NCBI GenBank assembly: GCA_002704825.1 | Contig: PAIY01000170.1 | Location: forward strand, 1-39,740 | Length of the DNA stretch: 39,740 nucleotides | Origin: Phycisphaeraceae bacterium | Lineage (GTDB): Bacteria > Planctomycetota > Phycisphaerae > Phycisphaerales > Phycisphaeraceae | Direction: 5' to 3' | Shown: piece by piece, positions 18,125 to 26,619 of the stretch | Numbering within the stretch: the first letter of the stretch is position 1 | Layout: each line of letters begins with the position of its first letter | Position numbers and translations under genes: made by a program | The notes under the pieces: generated by a model | Databases searched by the model: none | What the model was told of the DNA's origin: nothing | What the model saw: only the letters and a program-made list of their open reading frames with translations

Positions 18125-19192
18125 TCAAGTGAGATGTTGACGGAAGAAGTCCGCGGTGATCTTCCCATGCCAACGATGGTCGCCTTCAAAGAGATCGATC
18201 GTTAATTGCTCGGATGCTCCCGCTGCATCGTAGATGGCTTTCAGTTCGGGAAGATGCTGCTGTATTACAGCATCAATCTCAAACACACGATCCTGCAGGG
18301 CTACTTCCAGTAGCAATGGTTTGGGCGCGATGAGCCCATGAAGGTCAGCGACATCCACAAGCTGGTAAAGTCCGTTGGTTATTTGAGAGCCGCAGATGTC
18401 ATAGCGTTCGAAGCCGATGGCATGAAACGGTCCGACGTAACAACTCACGGATGAGGCTTTAAAACGATCGTCGTAGAGCATCATCCATGTACTGACGGTC
18501 CCACCATAACTCAGGCCGATGACACCCAGATTCGCTGAATCGACATAAGCTTGTTGGCAGACAAAATCGGTGATCACGGATGCGTCATGGAGATTGCTCC
18601 CCAAGACGCTCATTCCCAGAAGACTGGCGCAGAGATAATTGACATTGCATGCATCACGCTCCCAATAGCCTGCAAAATACGCTGGTTTTCTTCTTGGATC
18701 GCGCTCACCAAATCCCATGAAGTCAAAGCTGTAGGTGACGAAGCCGGACTTGGCCAGCTGCAAGCCATAATCGCTGTGATGGGCACGAATGTCCTGAGCC
18801 TGCTCGTCATTGATGGCCAAACCCATGATGGTGTCCTTGCCGAAATCACCATGCCCATGACAGCAGAGGATGGCAGGGAGTTGTTTCCCATCTGCAATCT
18901 CAGCAGGGCGGTAGATCAGGACCACGGCAGACAGTCCGTCCTGCACATCGATGAGCCAACGCTCTTTGATCAGTTGGTCTTCTTGCCATTGTGAGATGAG
19001 TTGCGGATTCGCCGGACACGATGTTGGTGTATTGCCCAGAGTTTTAAGCACCTCAGGCAAGGCATGTATTTTCCATTGTGAAAAATCCTGTGTCGGATTC
19101 GTTGCAAAGCTGTGTTTGGGGCGGTTGGCTTGACTCTGTTGAATGAAAAACTGACGCGGGTCAAGATTGCGTGTTGCTGTTGGGATGGACAT
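18125..19192 (-). CDS. Alpha/beta-hydrolase, acetyl esterase-like
   Basis: The protein is 355 residues from the ATG at 19192 (GGAAG, 19202-19198, 5 bases upstream). A GTG at 19207 in the same frame is a less likely start. GLSYGG holds the nucleophile Ser228 in a G-x-S-x-G elbow. CCHGHGDFG is the oxyanion region, LQDRVFEID probably holds the acid, and the C-terminal FEGDHRWHG the catalytic His. The layout is that of the acetyl-xylan-esterase/dienelactone-hydrolase group (Abhydrolase_7-like). No signal peptide is seen. It follows the GH106-like gene by 33 bases on the same strand, so the two form an operon. Removing acetyl or other ester groups from the oligosaccharide is a reasonable role but is inferred from context. 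Confidence 0.8.
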   Translation of the reverse strand: MSIPTATRNLDPRQFFIQQSQANRPKHSFATNPTQDFSQWKIHALPEVLKTLGNTPTSCPANPQLISQWQEDQLIKERWLIDVQDGLSAVVLIYRPAEIADGKQLPAILCCHGHGDFGKDTIMGLAINDEQAQDIRAHHSDYGLQLAKSGFVTYSFDFMGFGERDPRRKPAYFAGYWERDACNVNYLCASLLGMSVLGSNLHDASVITDFVCQQAYVDSANLGVIGLSYGGTVSTWMMLYDDRFKASSVSCYVGPFHAIGFERYDICGSQITNGLYQLVDVADLHGLIAPKPLLLEVALQDRVFEIDAVIQQHLPELKAIYDAAGASEQLTIDLFEGDHRWHGKITADFFRQHLT

Positions 19193-19225
19193 GTTTACTT
19201 CCAGCACCTCAAGTTTAAGTGTCGA

Positions 19226-21286
19226 TCAAGCTTGCAGCGTGAACGATGCAAATTCATCCGGGCAAAGTGTGACCTTGCGGTTGGCAACCTGAATCTCGCG
19301 TGATTGTTTACTCAGATTCATCAGCAGGTAATGCGTCTGTTTGCCTTGTTGCCATGCAGTACACCGGATATCAACCAATGGCTCGTTTTCGTGGACAAGT
19401 CGCGGCAGTGTGTTGAGCATTTGTTCCAAGGGTTGTTTTTCAGCGATCGCTTGTGTATTCATAGCCAGATGATCACCTTCATCGATCCATTGGGGGGCAT
19501 CAGCAACGGTGAGGACCTGCACATTCTGAGCCATGAAGTGTGTCAGGCAATCCACGGTTTGACGTTTCCAGATCAAGGCGTCGGGGATGATCAGATGTGA
19601 GTAGCTGGCGTGACCCAACTGAATCTGACCATCCTGAAGATGCACATCCGGCAAATCAGATTCATCAATGAAATGTACACCAACCTGATAATCCAGACAG
19701 GTGTTCAGTATTTCGATCAAGCGATCACGCAACGGTGAAACATCGTGCATGGGGGAGTTGGGCATCATGGCAAAACTGCGGATCGGCCAGAGAATGGCAA
19801 CCGGAGCGATTTGACGGGCATGCATGATTTGCTTTTGAATCCGGGCGATCTCATTGCCTTGTCTGAGCATGAACTCCCAGACGGCATGCTGCGGTCCATA
19901 ATCCGGCGGGGCGTCGATCGCACGCTGGGCCTGCATGGAGTTAAACGCACCATGCACCACGGGGATACTCACGCCCATCAAGGTATGCCAATACAACACA
20001 CGCTTGATGGTCTGTTCATCAGGTTGTCTGCCGGAGCATGCGAGCATCTCGCTGAGCACGCCGACCGCGCCTGTCTGCTGCTGAATGGAGGTAGCACCCA
20101 CAACGGAGATGTTGAGCATGCCATGATCCGAATCGCCGACTGCGGGGATGATCAAATCAAGTCCGGGCGTTGTCAGATACTTTTGCAACGGCAGGAGATT
20201 ACCCAGGCATTGGACTTGTTGCACCGGATCATCTTCCGGACTCATGTGCCCGACCAGTGACAGGTTGTGTCGCTGACACCAGTCTGAAACCGGTTTAAGC
20301 CAGGCGTCTGCAAAACGCTGTTGGCACCAATCCCGGTAATGCAGCCGCGTTAAACTCCGCTGAGCGTTATGAGCATTGTCATCAAACAGATGCCAAAGTC
20401 TGGGACGCAGATCATAGCCGAAGGTTTGTTCAAAGGACTCAAAAAGTCCCGGCGTCCATGCAATCGGATCGTAGATTTTCGGTTCATCGGTGAACATTGC
20501 TGTCACACGTTTACCAAACTCTTCTCCGACGTTGGCAGCGTATCGCTCATGCGTCATCTCAAGGAATAATTGCGTTACCCGTGGATTCAATGAGTCAGGT
20601 AGCTTTTCCCAATGTTCATGATCACCAGCAATAGGCCTGGCAATGATGGCGATGAGTTTTTCATGTTCACCCAACACGGGCATGCGGATGGCAAACTGCT
20701 CATGCGTCGTAAACGCACGTGGACATTCGTACAAAGGCAGGTTCGGATAGTAGTGACGGCTGTCCCACGGATCGAGGATGGTCCACTTGCGCCGGATCAT
20801 GCCCACGTTGCTTGTCAGGTCCCGGGTGTGATCGGTTTGCTCATTGACAATGCCACACCATAGAAGCTTGCCTGTCGGGAAACAGAAAGCTCCTTCGTGA
20901 ATGTTGGAAGTATCCGCTGTATGACTGATCATCTGGTGTGCTGCCAGTTGCGGATATTCAGCCGTGATGCGCCCACCGACAGCGCCACTGGGAAAGGGAT
21001 CTTCATCGTACAGCCAGACATCCACATCTTTGGCATCACATTTTTCAATGATCCGTTTGATGGTATCAAACCAATCGTCACTCCCATAGGGAATCAGCAG
21101 CCCGCTTCTGGGGTGAAGACAGACGCTCGAAACGCCGTGTTTGGCAAAGCCGTCGACCATTTGATCGATGACATGATCCGGGCAATCGTCATTGAGCACC
21201 CAGAGATAACTGATGCCATGTCGCGGCTGCCAGGTTGTCATCCGGCGGTCAATGGAATCGGTCATCGGGGCGGAAGTGATGGACAT
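19226..21286 (-). CDS. GH106-like glycoside hydrolase (alpha-L-rhamnosidase-like)
   Basis: The protein is 686 residues. The N-terminal barrel region has VWLYDEDPFPSGAVGGRITA, a close match in pattern to the Y-D-E...PSG.AGG segment of GH106-type rhamnosidases and related unclassified glycosidases. AMFTDEP (Asp267, Glu268) is the likely acidic catalytic segment. LVGHMSPED and SEMLACSGR further on also fit that group. It is shorter than full GH106 enzymes and lacks the C-terminal beta-sandwiches beyond a short one. GGAG precedes the ATG at 21286 by 10 bases; the next ATG has no binding site. There is no signal peptide, so it is probably cytoplasmic. It is divergent from the PL26-like gene and upstream of the esterase. 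The family is a fair guess; rhamnose specificity is inferred. Confidence 0.7.
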   Translation of the reverse strand: MSITSAPMTDSIDRRMTTWQPRHGISYLWVLNDDCPDHVIDQMVDGFAKHGVSSVCLHPRSGLLIPYGSDDWFDTIKRIIEKCDAKDVDVWLYDEDPFPSGAVGGRITAEYPQLAAHQMISHTADTSNIHEGAFCFPTGKLLWCGIVNEQTDHTRDLTSNVGMIRRKWTILDPWDSRHYYPNLPLYECPRAFTTHEQFAIRMPVLGEHEKLIAIIARPIAGDHEHWEKLPDSLNPRVTQLFLEMTHERYAANVGEEFGKRVTAMFTDEPKIYDPIAWTPGLFESFEQTFGYDLRPRLWHLFDDNAHNAQRSLTRLHYRDWCQQRFADAWLKPVSDWCQRHNLSLVGHMSPEDDPVQQVQCLGNLLPLQKYLTTPGLDLIIPAVGDSDHGMLNISVVGATSIQQQTGAVGVLSEMLACSGRQPDEQTIKRVLYWHTLMGVSIPVVHGAFNSMQAQRAIDAPPDYGPQHAVWEFMLRQGNEIARIQKQIMHARQIAPVAILWPIRSFAMMPNSPMHDVSPLRDRLIEILNTCLDYQVGVHFIDESDLPDVHLQDGQIQLGHASYSHLIIPDALIWKRQTVDCLTHFMAQNVQVLTVADAPQWIDEGDHLAMNTQAIAEKQPLEQMLNTLPRLVHENEPLVDIRCTAWQQGKQTHYLLMNLSKQSREIQVANRKVTLCPDEFASFTLQA

Positions 21287-21383
21287 GATTGCGTGACTCC
21301 AAAGGCTGCAACCTGCTTGTCAACCGGCAACCGGTGAGAGAATCACACGGGGTTGGCAGGAGAAAAATTTGCAAAAAACGCTT

Positions 21384-21401
21384 TGATGATTCGTTTCATC
21401 C
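21384..21401. promoter_or_regulatory. LacI-type operator copy 1 (in front of the PL26-like gene)
   Basis: The minus-strand reading GGATGAAACGAATCATCA matches the window's recurring palindrome TGATGAAACGNNNCATCA at 14 of 15 fixed positions and has the central CG of LacI-family sites. It lies just upstream of the -35 box TTGCTA (21402-21407). Confidence 0.6.
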
Positions 21402-21429
21402 TTGCTATTTAATTCCTGGAGTATATCAT
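21402..21429 (+). promoter_or_regulatory. Probable promoter of the PL26-like gene
   Basis: TTGCTA (21402-21407) and TATCAT (21424-21429) are separated by 16 bases and directly abut operator copy 1. The start would be near 21436, before the ATG at 21490. Confidence 0.45.
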
Positions 21430-21489
21430 GCTGCCAAGATAAAAAGCAACCACAAGTTTAAAATTTCATGTTGTGCTCGGAGTCTTGGG

Positions 21490-23964
21490 ATGAATCAGCA
21501 GCAAGCCATCCAATCATTGGATCAACCCATCATTGACGTGGTCGCGCCGATGCGTGATGCGGTGAATGTGCCCGTTGTCGCAGGCTGTTGTTTCCCCCAA
21601 GGCTGGGGGTATGCAGACCAACCCATTGCAGTGCAGACGCCTGATGGGCAACTGCTTGAAGCGGGTGTGCGTCCTTTGCAGACATGGCCTGATGGTTCTC
21701 TGCGATGGGCCGAAATCCGATTTGAAACATCGTGTCACGGGCAGCATCGTGTCGTTCAATCGCATCAAGCGTCACCCCAATCTTCGGTGTCAATGGCCTT
21801 GTCGTCTGCCCGACCTGATACCAATTCAACAGGCATGTTTGAGATACCGGCTGGCGCACCACAGGCAGCGATACTGGATAACGGCTTGGTTCGCATTGAA
21901 CTCAAAGCAGGGCAGGATGGACCGATTGAGCAACTTGCCAGCATGGGGCGGCAATGGATAACGCAGGCAAAGCAATGTCAGTTCATCATTGATCAGGCCA
22001 GTTCACTGCATTGTGACACCGGTTGGATTCAAGTGCTTTGTGACACGTCGATGTGTAAGCGCGTTCGCGTCCACGGTCATCATGCAACCGTCCAGGGGCA
22101 ACATCGTTTAGGCTATCGGTTGGATGTCGAGATGTGGGCCAATCATCCAGCGGTCCGGTTGGATTACATGTTCATTCACAATGACCGGGGAGACGAAGAG
22201 ACTGCTGTCGAGCAGATTATCTGTCAGTTGGATTTAAACACCGGATCTGACCAAGCGCCCACGATTCTTGAGCAGTTACAGCATGGCATCATGGCGACAC
22301 CCAAGCTGGTTAAGACAGTTGAACCAGTGACGATTCAAGCCAATGACATGTTCTCGCGTCCGTATGTCACTGATCGAAAAATGTTGGGTGATGACCAACC
22401 GTTGCCAAGATACTTGCTGCAGGGAAGTCATTTCACCCAGCCTTGGGCCGGTGTCAGTGCGGCAGACAGTGCAGCCTATTTCCAGCTTCATGAGATGGCG
22501 ATGATGCATCCCAAACAGATGCAGATTCACGATGGCAAGGTCGACATTTCATTATGGCCCAAGGAGGCTCAGCCGCTGTTTCTACCTCAAGGCAGGGCAC
22601 GACGGCATACCATCACGCTGGCGTTTACCCCCAATCCCTGGCAGGGCGATGGCTCGAACATTCAATCGTCTGCGATTCAGAAACAGTTGGACGTGCTGCT
22701 ACATGAAGGCCGTGCCCATGTCCTGCCACAGTGGGTTCGCCAATGTCAGGAATGTGACATTCATCGAACGCTGGACCTTTCAACCAATCGTCGTGTGAAT
22801 CGCTCCCTGCGTGAGTTTGTCAGTGTGAATTTTGCACGCGGGATGACCGACCTGGGGGACGGCCGGGATTACAACTACGAACGAACCTATCTCGAAGCAG
22901 GTCAGCGTCCACGCAGACGTCCGTCGGATATGGCGCCCAATCCCTTTAACCCGCTCGTGTCGCAAGACAATGCCCTGGCAGGGGACAGTCGCTATGAACC
23001 GATCTGGAATAACAACGAATATGACCTCATTCACGCCCTGAGTCAGGACCTTCTGCGCACCGGCAATCGCGCACTCTGGGATAAACTCCGGCATGCGGTT
23101 CGGCATAACATTGAAATCGATTTCGTCTGGCAGAGTTCCGACCCCTGGCAACATCACGGTATGCCCGCGCACTCGGCGTACCACAACTTTGCCAGCGCCT
23201 ATCCAAGCCATCTCTGGACGCAGGGATTGCTCACGTATTACCGCATGACCGGCGATCCCGATGTTCTGGAAGTGGTCATGGCCTTGGCGCAAACCATCAT
23301 CCGAAATCTCGATGATGAAGTCCGTGGCCCATTGCTATTGGGCTTTAACCGAGAGATCGGTTGGGCGGCATTGGCGTTGGTTCATGTTGCAGCATTCACC
23401 CGCGAACCCCGGGGCGTCGATCGCCTGGATCGAATCATGGATTACCTGTTGACTTATGACCGCAATGCTCAGACCACTGACATCAAACTTTCAAGTGCCT
23501 TACCCGGTGATAACATTCATCGACAGATCGTCACCGGTTTTTTCGGCTATGCCAGTATGGTCGAAGCGGTTGACACCTATGCCCGTGAGTTTGATCGTGA
23601 TGATGCCAGGCAATGGATCCGCAAACTAATGACAGACATCCTGCCTCACATTCAAGACTGTCTGGACGAAGGCTATCCCCTTGAGTTGGCGGGGATGCTC
23701 ACCGACGCGCTGGGGATTGGTTACGAACTGACGGGGGATCGACACATGCTTGAATTGGGCATGATGATTCTCGAGCAGTGGTATGACAAACCCAGCTTGC
23801 CGATGTTGCTTTACACCCCGGGGACGCCAGCACTTGAGCCGTACGCAATGACCCCTAAATTCTCTGCCATGAGTTACCGGGCACTGTCGCGCTTCGCCCA
23901 TCAGGCACATCAGGCAGGGCTGCTCAAGGCGATAGACTATCAGACCCATCGCCATCCCGATTAA
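21490..23964 (+). CDS. PL26/YetA-like protein (exo-rhamnogalacturonan lyase-like)
   Basis: The protein is 824 residues from the ATG at 21490 (GGAG, 21479-21482, 7 bases upstream). The frame is open back to 21289, but that start lies upstream of the promoter. The N-terminal section (NVPVVAGCCFPQGWGYADQP, then WPDGSLRWAEIRF) is the beta domain of PcRGLX/YetA proteins. The C-terminal half (from about residue 460: YEPIWNNNEYDLIHALSQDL, HGMPAHSAYHNF) looks like an alpha/alpha toroid. Family members in PL26 cleave rhamnogalacturonan I from the chain end. No signal peptide is visible, so the substrate would be an imported oligosaccharide. Operator copy 1 lies in the promoter. The family assignment is likely; lyase activity and substrate are inferred. 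Confidence 0.75.
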   Translation: MNQQQAIQSLDQPIIDVVAPMRDAVNVPVVAGCCFPQGWGYADQPIAVQTPDGQLLEAGVRPLQTWPDGSLRWAEIRFETSCHGQHRVVQSHQASPQSSVSMALSSARPDTNSTGMFEIPAGAPQAAILDNGLVRIELKAGQDGPIEQLASMGRQWITQAKQCQFIIDQASSLHCDTGWIQVLCDTSMCKRVRVHGHHATVQGQHRLGYRLDVEMWANHPAVRLDYMFIHNDRGDEETAVEQIICQLDLNTGSDQAPTILEQLQHGIMATPKLVKTVEPVTIQANDMFSRPYVTDRKMLGDDQPLPRYLLQGSHFTQPWAGVSAADSAAYFQLHEMAMMHPKQMQIHDGKVDISLWPKEAQPLFLPQGRARRHTITLAFTPNPWQGDGSNIQSSAIQKQLDVLLHEGRAHVLPQWVRQCQECDIHRTLDLSTNRRVNRSLREFVSVNFARGMTDLGDGRDYNYERTYLEAGQRPRRRPSDMAPNPFNPLVSQDNALAGDSRYEPIWNNNEYDLIHALSQDLLRTGNRALWDKLRHAVRHNIEIDFVWQSSDPWQHHGMPAHSAYHNFASAYPSHLWTQGLLTYYRMTGDPDVLEVVMALAQTIIRNLDDEVRGPLLLGFNREIGWAALALVHVAAFTREPRGVDRLDRIMDYLLTYDRNAQTTDIKLSSALPGDNIHRQIVTGFFGYASMVEAVDTYAREFDRDDARQWIRKLMTDILPHIQDCLDEGYPLELAGMLTDALGIGYELTGDRHMLELGMMILEQWYDKPSLPMLLYTPGTPALEPYAMTPKFSAMSYRALSRFAHQAHQAGLLKAIDYQTHRHPD

Positions 23965-24007
23965 CCTGTACCAATTTTCCGGTTGCAAAAGAATGTTTGA
24001 AAAAGGC

Positions 24008-24035
24008 TTGAATCCAAACAAGGAATGATTATGAT
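24008..24035 (+). promoter_or_regulatory. Promoter of the DUF4838-Gfo-DUF4838-LacI run
   Basis: TTGAAT (24008-24013) and TATGAT (24030-24035) are separated by 16 bases. Transcription would start near 24042, downstream of the earliest in-frame ATG at 24025. This supports the later start of the first gene. Confidence 0.55.
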
Positions 24036-24049
24036 GAAACGATACATCA
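24032..24049. promoter_or_regulatory. LacI-type operator copy 2 (in front of the first DUF4838 gene)
   Basis: TGATGAAACGATACATCA has perfect outer arms TGATG/CATCA and a central CG. It overlaps the proposed -10 box, a repressing position. Confidence 0.65.
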
Positions 24050-24105
24050 AGGGCGATTTGTTATCCTGTTTTCTCAATACACCCGGATGCCGGAGTCGGA
24101 ATCTT

Positions 24106-26619
24106 ATGGACATCATCTTCAAGTCCCGCAAGTCTTGGCTTTCCTTCATGTTGCTTGTGATGGTGCTGTGTCCTGGTTGGCAGGCAAGGGCGGATGACAC
24201 CGTCCGCACACCGGATCAAATGCGCAGTGAGTTGAAGCTGGCGGTGGATGACCTGCTGGCACATCTGCAAGCCATCACGGGCAGAGAGTACCAGGCGGTG
24301 ACATCGGATAAGCCACAAGGTGAATCGGATATTATCCTGGCACGTTCGGGTGCCAAAGGATTGCCTGCGACCATTGCCGGTTTGACTGAGCACAACAGCC
24401 AGGCGTATCACGTTTTTGGTGATGGCAAAGGCCCGATGTGGATCGTTGGTCATTCCGACCTGGCCATTGCCAACGGTCTTTACAGCTATCTCGAATTGCT
24501 CGGCGTCCGATGGTTATTACCCAGTGAGAAGTGGACGGTTATCCCGTCGCGGTCATCGGTGAAGTTATCTGTCGACAAGCTTTACCAAACCCAGTTTCTC
24601 ACCCGGACATTCTTTGGGACCGGTGGCTTTGGGGGCAAGCATGCTGGTGATCCGGAAATGAAAATCCAGCGTCACTGGGAACAGTGGATGCGCCGCATGC
24701 GATACAACGGCCCGATCAAACTGGGCGGTCACACCGGTGAAGCTTTCAACAAAACCTTCCGCGAGCAACTTGAAGCACATCCACAATATCTTGCGATGAT
24801 CGATGGTAAACGCCAACCTTGGTCTGTCGGCGTGAAATTCTGTGTCTCCAATCCCGATGTGCTAGCGCTTTACACGCAATGGCGTTTGGATACCTTGGCT
24901 GATGCCATCAAGCGTGATCCCAATGGCCCGTTGTCTTTTGCCACGTCCGTGGACCCGGCTGACGGTGGGGGACATTGCACCTGCCCGGACTGCTTGAAAC
25001 TCGGCAGCGTCAGTGACCGCGTATTCACCTGCGCCAATCAAGTTGCCAAAGCCGTTGCTCAAAAATTCCCGGGGAAATTCGTCAATCTCTATGCTTACAA
25101 CGAACATGCCTTTGTTCCAGGCATTGACCTGGAGTCCAACATCATCGTCTCACTTGTTCCCTATGGCTTGCATCGAACCGGGATGAATGGACAGCAGTTC
25201 ATCGAAGCCTGGTCACGCAAAGTCAAGATGCTTTCGATCTACAGCTATTGGGGGGTGACGGATTGGACAATGTGTCGCCCGACATTCAGTTTTAACGAAT
25301 CTGCCTTGACACAACTGGATCATTGGCGGGAAAACAATGTCAGCATGATCGCCCTGGAATCAAGTCACAGCAGCGGTTCAATGGGTTGGATACTCTACGC
25401 GCTGGCACACATGGCATGGGATTCGACAAGTGACCCACATCAAATCATCGATTCATTCTGCCAAACTGCCTTTGGCAAAGCATCCTCTCCGATGAACCGA
25501 TTGTTTGATCGCTGGTCGGATCATTACCTGCAAAGTGATCATGAATTGGCAACGTGTTTTGCGAACATTCAGGAAGCGATGGGCATGACCAGTGATCCGG
25601 CAGTGCAGGCTCGTTTGCGTGACATGGTTTTATACGTGCAGTACCTGGCTTTGCTTCATGATTACGAAAAGGAAAAAGCCAATACGCCTGAAAGTCTGGC
25701 TATGATGAAGCAGCTGCTCGAACACGTCTGGAAGATGCATGACACGGCCATGGTGCATAGCTACCGGATATATCAGTTGGCCATCCATCGTCGTGAGAAT
25801 AAGCATAAAACTGAACTGGAAGCGCTCTGGCCAATCAAAGATCCGACGGCTCAGTCCTGGCAGCAGGCAACACCTTACACGTCCGAGCAAGTTGATCAGA
25901 TGCTCATCGATGGGTTGGCAAAGTACAAACCGTTGGACTTTAAGCCACAATCCTATACCGGTGATTATGTCACCTTGCCTGATGATCCCATGGACACCAC
26001 AACGGATAAACGTCATTTGGTCAAGATGTCCACCGGTGAGTTGGAATTTAAAATCCTGATCTCCGAGGGGATGACGGAGTTGGCTTTTGACTTTCGTGCG
26101 GGGCCGGTCAAGAATCCCAACCATCTTGGTGATCCGATCACGCTGGTCGATGCCGATGGCAAGACGGTGTATGAAAAATATTTCCCTGCCGATGGTCAGT
26201 GGCAGGAGATCGTCATTCCCGTCAGCAAGCCCGGAGTCTATTCGCTGAAAGTCTATGACCAGAAAGCCTTCTGCCTCTTGAAGCTGCCACAGTCAGTTTA
26301 TACCACCATGGTCAACCCGTTTGTTTCAGCGGATGTCTGCAGTCGGATGTACTTTTACATTCCCAAGGGGCAGAAAACCCTGGCCTTCTTCGAAGCTGGC
26401 GTCATACCCATCACCCTGTTTAACAACAAGGGGCAGAAAGTCGACATGAATGGACAACGCGGCATTGTCGTGGTCGATGTGCCTCAAGGTCAGGATGGGA
26501 CGGTCTGGTCGTTCTGGGGATACAAGAGTTATACACCGATGCGTATGCTCAATGTCCCGCACGCCCTGTCGGTCTCTCCCAATATTCTCGTGCCTGAAAG
26601 TGCATTGGAGGTTCAGTGA
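24106..26619 (+). CDS. Secreted DUF4838 protein, glucuronidase-like fold
   Basis: The protein is 837 residues from the ATG at 24106. The frame is open to an ATG at 24025, but that start overlaps the promoter and operator and puts 27 polar residues before the signal peptide. From 24106 the signal peptide is MDIIFKSRKSWLSFMLLVMV, ending near ARA-DD. Residues about 35-150 match the alpha-glucuronidase-type N-terminal domain (IILARSGAKG, LYSYLELLGVRWLLPSE). About 165-500 is the DUF4838 barrel. It contains CTCPDC (Cys291, 293, 296), VNLYAYNEH and ALESSHSSGSMGW. A C-terminal beta-sandwich follows. It should act outside the cytoplasm on polysaccharide, probably as a glycosidase, but the DUF4838 reaction is not defined. 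It shares a TGATG-type junction with the oxidoreductase gene. Confidence 0.85.
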   Translation: MDIIFKSRKSWLSFMLLVMVLCPGWQARADDTVRTPDQMRSELKLAVDDLLAHLQAITGREYQAVTSDKPQGESDIILARSGAKGLPATIAGLTEHNSQAYHVFGDGKGPMWIVGHSDLAIANGLYSYLELLGVRWLLPSEKWTVIPSRSSVKLSVDKLYQTQFLTRTFFGTGGFGGKHAGDPEMKIQRHWEQWMRRMRYNGPIKLGGHTGEAFNKTFREQLEAHPQYLAMIDGKRQPWSVGVKFCVSNPDVLALYTQWRLDTLADAIKRDPNGPLSFATSVDPADGGGHCTCPDCLKLGSVSDRVFTCANQVAKAVAQKFPGKFVNLYAYNEHAFVPGIDLESNIIVSLVPYGLHRTGMNGQQFIEAWSRKVKMLSIYSYWGVTDWTMCRPTFSFNESALTQLDHWRENNVSMIALESSHSSGSMGWILYALAHMAWDSTSDPHQIIDSFCQTAFGKASSPMNRLFDRWSDHYLQSDHELATCFANIQEAMGMTSDPAVQARLRDMVLYVQYLALLHDYEKEKANTPESLAMMKQLLEHVWKMHDTAMVHSYRIYQLAIHRRENKHKTELEALWPIKDPTAQSWQQATPYTSEQVDQMLIDGLAKYKPLDFKPQSYTGDYVTLPDDPMDTTTDKRHLVKMSTGELEFKILISEGMTELAFDFRAGPVKNPNHLGDPITLVDADGKTVYEKYFPADGQWQEIVIPVSKPGVYSLKVYDQKAFCLLKLPQSVYTTMVNPFVSADVCSRMYFYIPKGQKTLAFFEAGVIPITLFNNKGQKVDMNGQRGIVVVDVPQGQDGTVWSFWGYKSYTPMRMLNVPHALSVSPNILVPESALEVQ

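Noticed and set aside
21319..21333. Two tandem CAACCGG units in front of the GH106-like gene, with a TTGACA on the minus strand
   Set aside because: Only two short units, and no -10 at a usable distance from the TTGACA; treated as chance.
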